Of a stretch of DNA of 11,140 nt, positions 1 to 6,120 are shown in pieces. This DNA comes from JBOFSR01 sp051651645 (lineage in GTDB: Bacteria; Spirochaetota; Spirochaetia; Treponematales; Treponemataceae): NCBI GenBank assembly GCA_051651645.1, contig JBOFSR010000157.1, forward strand, positions 1 through 11,140, in the 5' to 3' direction. The first letter of the stretch is position 1. Each line of letters opens with the position of its first letter. The notes beneath the pieces were generated by a model. It was not told where the DNA came from and made no database searches. It saw only the letters and a list, made by a program, of their open reading frames with translations. The position numbers and the translations under genes are program-made.

Positions 1-619
1 CATCTTCCCACGCATCAAGTGCAAGCTCATCAGAAATTGAATTATGCAATTTGTTTCGCAAAATATTTCGCGTCAACGTTGTTACTTCTGGAAAAAAATG
101 CCTAAAATAGGATTGCTCAAATTCAAGACGCATGATTTGTGAGAGCAAAAAATATGCGTCATAAAATTCATTACGAAAATACAGCTCTTCTGCTAAAATA
201 AATCCACAATCCATAAAATCTCGCCGAGTGAGCCACTTTGCCAGTGAAAATCCCGCCTTTGATGTAACAAGACGCTTGTATTCTTGCACCGCATCATCTT
301 CATTTTGATGGAAAAGATCAAAAATCAATAATTTACACCGACTCTCTTCATCTTCTCGCTTTGAAAGCCAATTTCTATAATTGAACGGCTCATGAAAACT
401 GTCGTCTTTGAATTGCCACGAAAAAGATGAATCAAAAATTGATCGACGCTGGATATCCGACAAAACCTCGTATGCCTGCAAAACGTGATGAAAAATCTTT
501 GCATCAACCTCAGAAACATCGGGGTGTAATTTTTTTGCTTTTTGGCGAAAGGCACGCTTTATTTCGGCGGCTGACGCGTTTGGCGAAACACCAAGTATTT
601 TGTAATAATTTTTGACCAC
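1..619 (-). CDS. J-domain (DnaJ-like) co-chaperone, C-terminus beyond the window
   Basis: J-domain proteins stimulate the ATPase of an Hsp70 (DnaK). The first 65 residues read as a J domain: NYYKILGVSPNASAAEIKRA, then the invariant HPD at residues 32-34, then a helix with YEVLSD. I see no G/F-rich or zinc-finger region. The following roughly 140 residues are charged, aromatic-rich and helical with no family I recognise, so this is a class III J protein with its own targeting region, not DnaJ itself. The start is a GTG at 619, five bases after the stop of the flavodoxin-like gene, with a weak AGG upstream. No ATG is available before the domain. It is the third gene of a minus-strand operon. 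The frame stays open to base 1, giving 206 codons in view. The J-domain call is firm; the client is unknown. Confidence 0.88.
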   Translation of the reverse strand, partial: MVKNYYKILGVSPNASAAEIKRAFRQKAKKLHPDVSEVDAKIFHHVLQAYEVLSDIQRRSIFDSSFSWQFKDDSFHEPFNYRNWLSKREDEESRCKLLIFDLFHQNEDDAVQEYKRLVTSKAGFSLAKWLTRRDFMDCGFILAEELYFRNEFYDAYFLLSQIMRLEFEQSYFRHFFPEVTTLTRNILRNKLHNSISDELALDAWED

Positions 620-624
620 AAGAC

Positions 625-1035
625 TTAGCCTATTTTTTCTCCACTGATACGTGCGTGCTTTGCAGATTTTATAATATCAAAATAATCGAGTAAAACCCCT
701 TGCCTCTCCATTGCTGCCATGAGAGTTTTACTCATTTTACCAGAGGTTAAGCCTGCCCTGATGACAAAGGAGCAGCCTTTTTTTCCGTTTAAGGCAGTGG
801 TTGTCGATAAAAAATCCGTTAGCTTTTTTGGTAGCTTTGCTCCCCAAATTGGTGCGGCAGGTACAACAATTGAAATATAATCAAATAAGGCTGGATGAAA
901 ATTCTGCGAAGAATCATTGCCGTCAAAAATATTAATTTCATTTCCTTTATTTTTTACCGCTTGTTCAAAGCCTAAAAGAATATCTTTGTGCGTTTGATTT
1001 TTTGTGTCTAAAAAGTGTAAAAGAAGAATTTTCAT
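625..1035 (-). CDS. Flavodoxin-fold protein, likely FMN-dependent electron carrier or reductase
   Basis: This 136-residue cytoplasmic protein has the size and alternation of a short-chain flavodoxin. A beta strand (residues 2-8, MKILLLHFL) is followed by a loop with T11 to T15 where flavodoxins bind the FMN phosphate. The segment PAAPIWGAKLPKKLTDFL (59-76) matches the second flavin loop, normally P-x-Y-x-G-x-x-P-x-x-x-x-x-F. A third strand, GCSFVIRAG, follows. The phosphate loop is degenerate, lacking the usual S/T-x-T-G-x-T, so FMN binding is likely but not certain. The start ATG at 1035 has a good GAGGAA site. The gene lies 10 bases after the lipoprotein gene and 5 before the J-protein gene, so it is probably translated from the same mRNA. 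Redox partners cannot be read from the sequence. Confidence 0.72.
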   Translation of the reverse strand: MKILLLHFLDTKNQTHKDILLGFEQAVKNKGNEINIFDGNDSSQNFHPALFDYISIVVPAAPIWGAKLPKKLTDFLSTTTALNGKKGCSFVIRAGLTSGKMSKTLMAAMERQGVLLDYFDIIKSAKHARISGEKIG

Positions 1036-1045
1036 TGGTTCCTCG

Positions 1046-1438
1046 TTAGTCGTTTGTGCGTTTCAACTTTGTATTAACTTTTTCTAAATCAAGCTGAGCG
1101 AGTTTTTTGTATTCGTTGGGCAAATTTCCTGTATCGTTTTCAAAATACACCAAAACAGCGGTCAGTTTTTCATGTGCTTGTTGCCATTTTTTTTGTTTGA
1201 CTAAAATATGAGCAATCTCAAATTCTGCAGCTATTCGAGAAGAAATATTTGTGCCATAACGTGTTATAAGCACATCGTAAACCTGTGATGCGATTCTATA
1301 TTTGCCTTTGTCAAGGAATTCTTGTGCACGTTGATTTAATTGTTGTTCCGTTAAATCTTCTGAAAGCGAGTTTATGCCAGAAGCACAACTTGCGAAAACA
1401 AAAAAAGCAATACTGCAAAAAATAAAATGTAATTTCAT
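1046..1438 (-). CDS. Small TPR-like lipoprotein
   Basis: This 130-residue protein begins with a basic residue and a hydrophobic stretch ending in FASC. Cys18 is the probable lipidated residue, a relaxed lipobox of the kind common in spirochaetes. The mature part, from about residue 26, is helical with a tetratricopeptide-like pattern (RAQEFLDKGKYRIASQVYDV, then EFEIAHILVKQKKWQQAHEKL), resembling a shortened BamD/YfiO-type outer-membrane assembly lipoprotein. At 130 residues it is about half BamD length, so I call it only TPR-like. The ATG at 1438 is the only start that keeps the signal peptide. No Shine-Dalgarno sequence precedes it and the promoter -10 ends six bases upstream, so the message may be leaderless. 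It heads the operon with the flavodoxin-like and J-protein genes. Confidence 0.75.
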   Translation of the reverse strand: MKLHFIFCSIAFFVFASCASGINSLSEDLTEQQLNQRAQEFLDKGKYRIASQVYDVLITRYGTNISSRIAAEFEIAHILVKQKKWQQAHEKLTAVLVYFENDTGNLPNEYKKLAQLDLEKVNTKLKRTND

Positions 1439-1444
1439 GTGGTG

Positions 1445-1473
1445 ATTTTATGAAAAAAAAATGCCCTTGTCAA
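1445..1473 (-). promoter_or_regulatory. Sigma-70-type promoter of the lipoprotein operon
   Basis: On the minus strand TTGACA (1473-1468) is followed by a 17-base spacer containing a run of nine T and then TAAAAT (1450-1445). The -35 is a perfect match and the -10 is 5 of 6. The expected start, about seven bases on, coincides with the ATG at 1438. Confidence 0.75.
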
Positions 1474-1491
1474 GTATAAGATTTGTCAGTC

Positions 1492-1520
1492 TTGACGTTC
1501 AATAAAAGAGAAGCTACAAT
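1492..1520 (+). promoter_or_regulatory. Sigma-70-type promoter of ychF
   Basis: TTGACG (1492-1497), a 17-base spacer and TACAAT (1515-1520) give a predicted start near 1527. That is about 26 bases before the ATG at 1553, with an AGGA ribosome site at 1543-1546 between them. It is divergent from the lipoprotein promoter; the two -35 elements are only 18 bases apart. Confidence 0.78.
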
Positions 1521-1552
1521 GATTATTCAAATTAAAACATTAAGGAATTTTT

Positions 1553-2662
1553 ATGGCGTTAAATTGTGGTATTGTTGGGCTTCCAAATGTTGGAAAATCA
1601 ACTATTTTTTCGGCGTTGACTTCAGCTCCCGCAGAAGCAGCAAATTATCCGTTTTGTACAATCAATCCAAATGTTGGCATTGTCAACTTGCCCGATGCTC
1701 GCCTCACGTTTTTGTCAGAAAAGTTTAACACAAAAAGAATCGTTCCCGCAACGGTTGAATTTGTTGATATAGCAGGACTTGTAAAAGGTGCTTCAAAGGG
1801 CGAAGGGCTTGGCAATCAGTTTTTGTCGCACATTCGTGAAGTGAGCGTTATTACTCAGGTTGTCCGATGCTTTGAAAATGCGGATATCATTCACGTAAAT
1901 AACAAGGTTGATCCTGCTGACGACATTGAAACGATTAATATGGAGCTTGCCTTTGCTGATTTGGACACCGTGAATAAGCGAATGGACAAGGCCGTGCGAT
2001 CCAGCCGTGTAATGGGAAAAGATGAGCAAAAAAAAGCTGAAATCGTTTTAAATGTTTTAAATAAAATCAAACCCGCCCTTGAAAACGGAAAGCCCGCACG
2101 GAGCATTGAGCTGAGCGAAGACGAGAAAACGGCAATTTACGATTGTCATTTAATTACGCTTAAGCCGCAAATGTATGTTTGCAATGTTGACGAGGACGGA
2201 ATTAAAAACGGTAACGCTCATGTGGAAGCGGTAAAAAAAATAGCGAGCGAAGAAAATGCTGATGTTGTGGTGATTTGCGGCAAGTTTGAAGCAGAACTTA
2301 TGGATATGGAATCGGATGAAGAGCGAAAAGAATTTCTTGCAGAAATCGGCCTAACTGAATCAGGGCTTGAAACGCTCACCCGCGCCGTGTTTCACTTGAT
2401 GGGACTTCGCACCTATTTAACCGCAGGCGTTGAAGAATGCCGTGCGTGGACAATTAAAGCAGGCGACACTGCCCCAAAAGCCGCTGGCGTTATTCATAGC
2501 GACTTTGAGCGTGGCTTTATCAAGGCAGAAGTATACGCCTTTGCAGACCTTGTTGAGTACGGTAGCGAGCAAAAAATCAAAGAAGCAGGAAAATATCGCA
2601 TTGAAGGCAAAGAATACATTGTGCAAGATGGCGATGTTATTTTCTTTAAATTTAACGTGTAA
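1553..2662 (+). CDS. ychF: Ribosome-binding ATPase YchF (OLA1/Obg family)
   Basis: YchF is a conserved P-loop NTPase that binds the 70S ribosome and prefers ATP to GTP. The 369-residue length is normal. Visible motifs are the Walker A loop GLPNVGKST (residues 9-17), DIAG (72-75, G3), and YVCNVDEDG around 208-216, where the canonical NKxD is replaced by an NxxE-type motif that explains ATP preference in this family. The C-terminal TGS domain covers about 285-368 (LTAGVEECRAWTIKAG, then HSDFERGFIKAEV). The start ATG follows an AGGA site. The gene is monocistronic: a strong promoter lies at 1492-1520 and the next gene converges on it. It is probably involved in translation and stress responses, as in other bacteria. 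Identification is very secure. Confidence 0.98.
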   Translation: MALNCGIVGLPNVGKSTIFSALTSAPAEAANYPFCTINPNVGIVNLPDARLTFLSEKFNTKRIVPATVEFVDIAGLVKGASKGEGLGNQFLSHIREVSVITQVVRCFENADIIHVNNKVDPADDIETINMELAFADLDTVNKRMDKAVRSSRVMGKDEQKKAEIVLNVLNKIKPALENGKPARSIELSEDEKTAIYDCHLITLKPQMYVCNVDEDGIKNGNAHVEAVKKIASEENADVVVICGKFEAELMDMESDEERKEFLAEIGLTESGLETLTRAVFHLMGLRTYLTAGVEECRAWTIKAGDTAPKAAGVIHSDFERGFIKAEVYAFADLVEYGSEQKIKEAGKYRIEGKEYIVQDGDVIFFKFNV

Positions 2663-2686
2663 AAAATTTTGGGGAATATTAAACAA

Positions 2687-2707
2687 TAGGGCAATGATTT
2701 TGCCCTA
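2687..2707. repeat. Perfect 8-bp inverted repeat after ychF
   Basis: TAGGGCAA (2687-2694) pairs with TTGCCCTA (2700-2707) around a 5-base loop. It lies 24 bases after the ychF stop, between convergent genes. There is no U-tract in either direction, so if it terminates transcription it is not a classical intrinsic terminator. It may instead be a duplicated arm inside the longer repeat that flanks the DUF262 gene. Confidence 0.55.
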
Positions 2708-2710
2708 CTG

Positions 2711-2747
2711 CTGCTGTCAAGCAAGGAATATGGAGGCTGAAGTTTCA
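2711..2747. repeat. Direct repeat copy A (downstream of the DUF262 gene)
   Basis: This 37-base segment, beginning CTGCTGTCAAGC and ending CTGAAGTTTCA, matches 4680-4716 at 32 of 37 positions without gaps. Weaker similarity extends outward to an AGGGCA shared by both copies. Read on the minus strand it contains TTGACAGCAG like copy B, but at the correct 17-base distance it has TCATTG instead of a -10. It therefore resembles a promoterless relic of copy B. Confidence 0.8.
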
Positions 2748-2768
2748 GTTTATGTCACTAAATATTAT

Positions 2769-4586
2769 TTAGTCTTCTTCTTCGATTATTTCCTCTGTAG
2801 GTTGTTCAAATTCCGTGTCAATGCCCCAATTTTCAATAATCCAATCAATCAAAATCGATCGTCTTTTTTTACAATTTTCAGGTGTCCAATCGTCATACTC
2901 TGCAATTGCTCTTTCTTGTTTTATATCAGAGTTGGAGTAAGAAATCCCCGAACCAGCACTACCTTTTTTTATAGCAAATTCAAAGTTGCTGTAACTTGAA
3001 TTATCCTTTGTAAGAACTAAGTTTGAAATATCATGCAGATATTTTTTTCGTTCTTCACTCGTCCATTTAGAAAGCCAATTTGAATTTTTATTTGGATTTT
3101 GCGGTAAAATATGCTCAATGGTAGAGTCACTCAAATCTTCCCAATTCAACTTTGGTGTACTTTTACCTTTTAATAAAAAAAGTTCATACTCAAATAAAGT
3201 GTATTTCAAAAGTCTCCGATAGGAATACCACTCAAAGAAATCTTCCAAAAGAGATTGTCTGAAATTATTTTCATTGGAGTACCAATTAATAGTCCCATAA
3301 ATCCACTCTGTTACATCTGTTAAATTGTATTGTGAAGAAAAAACCTCATCTGCCCACCTATAAAAGCTAGTTATACCAGCATTACTTCTTTTTCCTTCCC
3401 ATAAAAAAACTCGATAAGAGAATACTTCAATTGATTTTAAAAAATCAAGATAGTTTTTTTTATGAAGCCCCTTAGTTTCTTGCTTTATTCTGGCAGCAAC
3501 CATCAATGGTAAGTAATTCGCTATATTTCCAGTATTTCTTATTTTTGAAAGTAAATTAAATTCACTCTCATCAGATGTGTCTTTGCTTGGGTTAATTATT
3601 GCTGAATAATGTTTTGATATTAAAGAAAATCCATCAACGAATTCTAAAATAAATTTCTTGACATCTTCTCGACTCTTTTTTATAAACACTCTCAAAGGAA
3701 TTACATCATCGGACTTAAATCCAGTATATCCTTGCCAATTTTTTGGAGTGTGACTTACATATAATGTCCATGCTATCCGTAAACACTGAGTTTCATCTCC
3801 ATCACTTTTTGCAATATTTACATAAACTTCCTTCCAAGCTTTATTAATTGTTTTTGTTAACTCCTCTTTTTCTGATTTATCAACATTTCTATATACCCAA
3901 TATAAAAGATAGTTTTTAAGCAGTTCCATTGGGGATAAATCTTTTCCTCTTGAGTTCATTAATTCAAAAGTCATCCCTATTTCGCTTTCTACTTCAATGA
4001 GATAAAACGAAAAATTTAGTTTTCGAATAATTGCATCAAATAAATCAATTAAATACGCATCACCTTTTTTATCTCTTATTCTCAATTGTTCATCGATATG
4101 AAGTTTTAAATAAGAATAAGCTTCAAAAATTCTTTTTTGATGTATAGAACTCGGTTCTATATTGCTAACTCCTTTTGATATTAAGTCAAAATAAAAATCT
4201 ACTGTGTCATTATTTAGTTTTAATTTACTCTTGCTTCCTGAATATAAAAAATTAACGGACTCAGCCTCAAAATCTTTTTTACCTCTTTTGATTAATTCTT
4301 TGATCACTATTGATAAGTACAAACTACAGGTTGTAAGTCTCTGCTGACCATCAACAATATCTACGATTTCAAGTTTTTTTGTGCCATAATTTTCAGTGGG
4401 TTTGTCATCCTTCTGATAAATTACAATTGTCCCTGTATAATGACTTATGATTTCATCCTCAATCAATGCGTCAATATCTTGGATAAAGTCCTTCCATTGC
4501 TTTTGTTCCCAAGCATAACCTCTCTGATAATCGGGTATTTGAAATATTTTTCCTTCAAAGATATTTGATAATGTTTTTTTCTCCAT
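2769..4586 (-). CDS. DUF262-DUF1524 protein, GmrSD-type (type IV) modification-dependent restriction enzyme
   Basis: This 605-residue protein has the two-domain layout of single-chain GmrSD enzymes, which cut foreign DNA carrying modified bases. The N-terminal DUF262 domain has IPDYQRGYAWEQKQW (residues 17-31), the nucleotide-binding motif VDGQQRLTT (78-86), and FELMNSRGKDLSPMELLK (207-224). The C-terminal DUF1524 domain is an HNH-like nuclease with IEHILPQ (490-496, catalytic His492), then a downstream SNLVLTKDNSSYSN block. The tail is acidic (EEIIEEED). Both active regions look intact. The start ATG at 4586 is set by an in-frame stop ten bases upstream. It stands alone between ychF and metN, with direct repeats on both sides and its own promoter, so it looks acquired. 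The DNA modification recognised cannot be inferred; another DUF262 defence role (BrxU- or SspE-like) is possible. Confidence 0.9.
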   Translation of the reverse strand: MEKKTLSNIFEGKIFQIPDYQRGYAWEQKQWKDFIQDIDALIEDEIISHYTGTIVIYQKDDKPTENYGTKKLEIVDIVDGQQRLTTCSLYLSIVIKELIKRGKKDFEAESVNFLYSGSKSKLKLNNDTVDFYFDLISKGVSNIEPSSIHQKRIFEAYSYLKLHIDEQLRIRDKKGDAYLIDLFDAIIRKLNFSFYLIEVESEIGMTFELMNSRGKDLSPMELLKNYLLYWVYRNVDKSEKEELTKTINKAWKEVYVNIAKSDGDETQCLRIAWTLYVSHTPKNWQGYTGFKSDDVIPLRVFIKKSREDVKKFILEFVDGFSLISKHYSAIINPSKDTSDESEFNLLSKIRNTGNIANYLPLMVAARIKQETKGLHKKNYLDFLKSIEVFSYRVFLWEGKRSNAGITSFYRWADEVFSSQYNLTDVTEWIYGTINWYSNENNFRQSLLEDFFEWYSYRRLLKYTLFEYELFLLKGKSTPKLNWEDLSDSTIEHILPQNPNKNSNWLSKWTSEERKKYLHDISNLVLTKDNSSYSNFEFAIKKGSAGSGISYSNSDIKQERAIAEYDDWTPENCKKRRSILIDWIIENWGIDTEFEQPTEEIIEEED

Positions 4587-4596
4587 TTTTGTTTAT

Positions 4597-4627
4597 GTTT
4601 TAGAAAAAACTAAAACAATTCTCCTTT
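4597..4627 (-). promoter_or_regulatory. Distant Shine-Dalgarno plus hairpin in the DUF262 mRNA leader
   Basis: A strong AAAGGAG site (4627-4621) ends 34 bases before the ATG at 4586, too far for normal initiation. Between them lies a perfect 7-bp hairpin, GTTTTAG (4616-4610), a 6-T loop and CTAAAAC (4603-4597). Folding it leaves about 14 unpaired bases between site and start. The layout suggests either a structure-assisted start or damped translation. Confidence 0.5.
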
Positions 4628-4660
4628 ACAAAATACTATTTTCTACAAAATAGCGTACTA

Positions 4661-4689
4661 AGTATAGAGGGCATTTTTTCTGCTGTCAA
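4661..4689 (-). promoter_or_regulatory. Near-consensus promoter of the DUF262 gene
   Basis: On the minus strand TTGACA (4689-4684), a 17-base spacer and TATACT (4666-4661) give a start near 4654 and a leader of about 68 bases. The -35 lies inside direct repeat copy B and the -10 lies outside it. Confidence 0.75.
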
Positions 4690-4716
4690 GCGAGGAATGT
4701 GTGGTCTGAAGTTTCA
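4680..4716. repeat. Direct repeat copy B (upstream of the DUF262 gene)
   Basis: This is the partner of 2711-2747, with 32 of 37 bases identical and the same orientation. The start-to-start distance is 1969 bases and the enclosed DNA is essentially one gene. It supplies the -35 element of the DUF262 promoter. Confidence 0.8.
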
Positions 4717-4743
4717 TTGAGAGTTGCGACTAGAAATCTAAAA

Positions 4744-4777
4744 ATACTCCTCTATTATTTTCTATAAAAAGGGGTAT
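4744..4777. repeat. Weak stem-loop in the non-coding stretch before metN
   Basis: ATACTCC (4744-4750) can pair with GGGGTAT (4771-4777), with one G-U pair and a 20-base AT-rich loop. It sits between repeat copy B and the structured element at 4836. I see no gene in 4717-4835, and this fold could be chance. Confidence 0.3.
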
Positions 4778-4835
4778 ATGTAACATGCTTTTGAACGACT
4801 GGAAGAAAAAATCTTGTTCAGCTCTAAGTATTCTT

Positions 4836-4932
4836 GGGCGTTACGGCTTCACATCGTTTCGCCGTCGGGCTTTTCGCTACAATCTTTTTGCTCGTTCCTC
4901 GCAAAAAGGATTTTCACTGCAATCCCTAACGC
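4836..4932. repeat. Structured intergenic repeat element with inverted ends
   Basis: This 97-base element begins GGGCGTTA and ends CCCTAACGC, giving inverted termini GCGTTA/TAACGC. Inside are a stem ACGGC/GCCGT (4843-4847 with 4861-4865), a longer stem AATCTTTTTGC/GCAAAAAGGATT (4881-4891 with 4901-4912, one bulge), and a 14-base direct repeat of form TTTTCRCTRCAATC at 4871 and 4911. It is more GC-rich than its surroundings. From memory, dispersed elements of this shape are common between genes in Treponema and Bacteroidetes; no second copy is in this window. Confidence 0.7.
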
Positions 4933-4948
4933 AATCGTTTTATTGCCG

Positions 4949-4975
4949 CTATTTCATTTGATTATCATGAAATAG
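4949..4975. promoter_or_regulatory. Perfect 9-bp inverted repeat abutting the metN -35, possible operator
   Basis: CTATTTCAT (4949-4957) and ATGAAATAG (4967-4975) are separated by nine bases, and the next base begins the metN -35. The centre-to-centre distance of the arms is 18 bases, somewhat under two helical turns, so it could bind a dimeric regulator. A terminator is less likely because no GC-rich stem is present. Confidence 0.45.
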
Positions 4976-5004
4976 TTTACTTTTCACTGTTTTTTTACTA
5001 TAAT
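4976..5004 (+). promoter_or_regulatory. Promoter of metN, predicted leaderless start
   Basis: TTTACT (4976-4981), a 17-base spacer and a perfect TATAAT (4999-5004) precede the ATG at 5010 by only five bases. There is no purine-rich ribosome site between or within the 25 bases upstream, so transcription probably begins at the start codon. Confidence 0.68.
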
Positions 5005-5009
5005 CACGT

Positions 5010-6020
5010 ATGGAAATTCGATTAGAGCATTTAAAAAGAACATATCCCTCGCAAAATGGTACTTTTGCCGCTGTTGACGACGTGTCGTTAATCATCCCAA
5101 CAAACACAATTTATGGGATAATTGGCAGAAGTGGGGCAGGAAAATCAACACTTGTACGGCTCATTAGTCTTCTTGAGCAAGTTGATGAGGGATCTGTCTT
5201 CTATGATAACAACCGCGTCGATAATTTGTCAAAACGAGCGTTAATTGAACAACGTAGAAAGCTCGGTATGATTTTTCAAAGCTTTAATTTATTTGCTTCT
5301 CGCACAGCTGCACAAAATATTGCGTATCCTTTAGAAATCTGCAAGGCATCAAAAGCCCATATAAAAAATCGAGTGGCAGAACTTTTAGAGCTTGTCGGTT
5401 TATCTGACAAAGCGAATGTGCCAATTAGCACACTTTCAGGCGGACAAAAGCAACGCGTTGCAATCGCACGCTCTTTGGCTAATAATCCATCAATTCTTTT
5501 TTGTGATGAAGCAACCAGCGCCTTAGATCCACAAACAACACTGTCAATTTTGAATTTAATTCGAGAAATTCAGCAAAAAATGCATTTAACTGTCGTCATG
5601 ATTACGCATCAAATGGAGGTTGTCCGTGATGCATGCCAGCGTGTTGCCGTTCTTGAGAATGGGCGTGTCGTTGAGCAAGGCTTAGTTTCTGATGTTTTTG
5701 CGAACCCAAGTGCTGCTGTCACAAAAGATTTTTTATCTCATCTTGCCGTTCAAGAACAACCAAAACTTTTACGGTGGTCAAATGAAGGGGGGCAATATAC
5801 CTTGCGTTTTATTGGCTCTTTAACTGATGAGCCGCTTTTGAGTAGAATTTCTCAGCAATTTCAGGTTGAGTTTAATATTCGTGCAGGCGGAATTCAGCAT
5901 TTGGTTGAAGGTGATGTTGGCACCCTCATTACAGATATTTCTGGCACCCCACAAGAAGTACAAAAAGCCCTTGATTACTTGCGTTCAAACGGCGTCATTG
6001 TTGAAAACGGTTTGGATTAA
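5010..6020 (+). CDS. metN: Methionine ABC importer ATP-binding protein MetN
   Basis: This 336-residue ATPase would energise import of D/L-methionine at the inner membrane with MetI (permease) and MetQ (binding protein). It has Walker A GRSGAGKST (residues 39-47), Q-loop Gln90 (FQSFNL), the signature LSGGQKQR (142-149), Walker B ILFCDEATSALD (162-173) and the H-loop His200 (ITHQ). The extra C-terminal region, about 263-335, fits the NIL domain, which senses methionine and inhibits transport; this separates MetN from other ABC ATPases. ATG 5010 is the only start in reach of the first beta strand. No metI or metQ follows: the next gene converges 100 bases on. The partners must lie elsewhere or be lost. 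Confidence 0.92.
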   Translation: MEIRLEHLKRTYPSQNGTFAAVDDVSLIIPTNTIYGIIGRSGAGKSTLVRLISLLEQVDEGSVFYDNNRVDNLSKRALIEQRRKLGMIFQSFNLFASRTAAQNIAYPLEICKASKAHIKNRVAELLELVGLSDKANVPISTLSGGQKQRVAIARSLANNPSILFCDEATSALDPQTTLSILNLIREIQQKMHLTVVMITHQMEVVRDACQRVAVLENGRVVEQGLVSDVFANPSAAVTKDFLSHLAVQEQPKLLRWSNEGGQYTLRFIGSLTDEPLLSRISQQFQVEFNIRAGGIQHLVEGDVGTLITDISGTPQEVQKALDYLRSNGVIVENGLD

Positions 6021-6057
6021 TCATCAGCCTGCTATAAAATAATTTTTGAGTAGCGAT

Positions 6058-6118
6058 TGTAAAGGGCGGAGCGAACTTGTGCAAAGATTTTTGTGCGTCT
6101 CAGTCGCTCCACCTTACA
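6058..6118. terminator. Long imperfect inverted repeat between convergent metN and peroxidase genes
   Basis: TGTAA plus GGAGCGA (within 6058-6074) pairs with TCGCTCC plus TTACA (within 6104-6118) around a 29-base loop. The seven inner pairs are GC-rich. It ends two bases before the peroxidase stop codon. A U-rich run follows loosely on the minus side only, so a bidirectional transcription barrier is plausible but not a textbook terminator. Confidence 0.5.
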
Positions 6119-6120
6119 GA

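Noticed and set aside
1793..2106. Minus-strand open frames inside ychF.
   Set aside because: They are antisense shadows of a highly conserved gene and have no recognisable protein features or ribosome sites.
4836..4932. An integron attC site.
   Set aside because: The terminal GTTA and TAAC run in the opposite polarity to attC, which begins with a ...AAC core and ends with GTT.... No integrase or cassette is visible.
4785..4961. A 58-codon open frame on the plus strand starting at an ATG before the structured repeat.
   Set aside because: It runs straight through the repeat element, has no ribosome site, and gives an Arg/Ser/Phe-rich product of the type produced when such repeats are translated by accident.
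4717..5009. A SAM or S-box riboswitch before metN.
   Set aside because: No conserved riboswitch core is visible, and the best promoter starts transcription at the ATG, leaving no room for a leader RNA.
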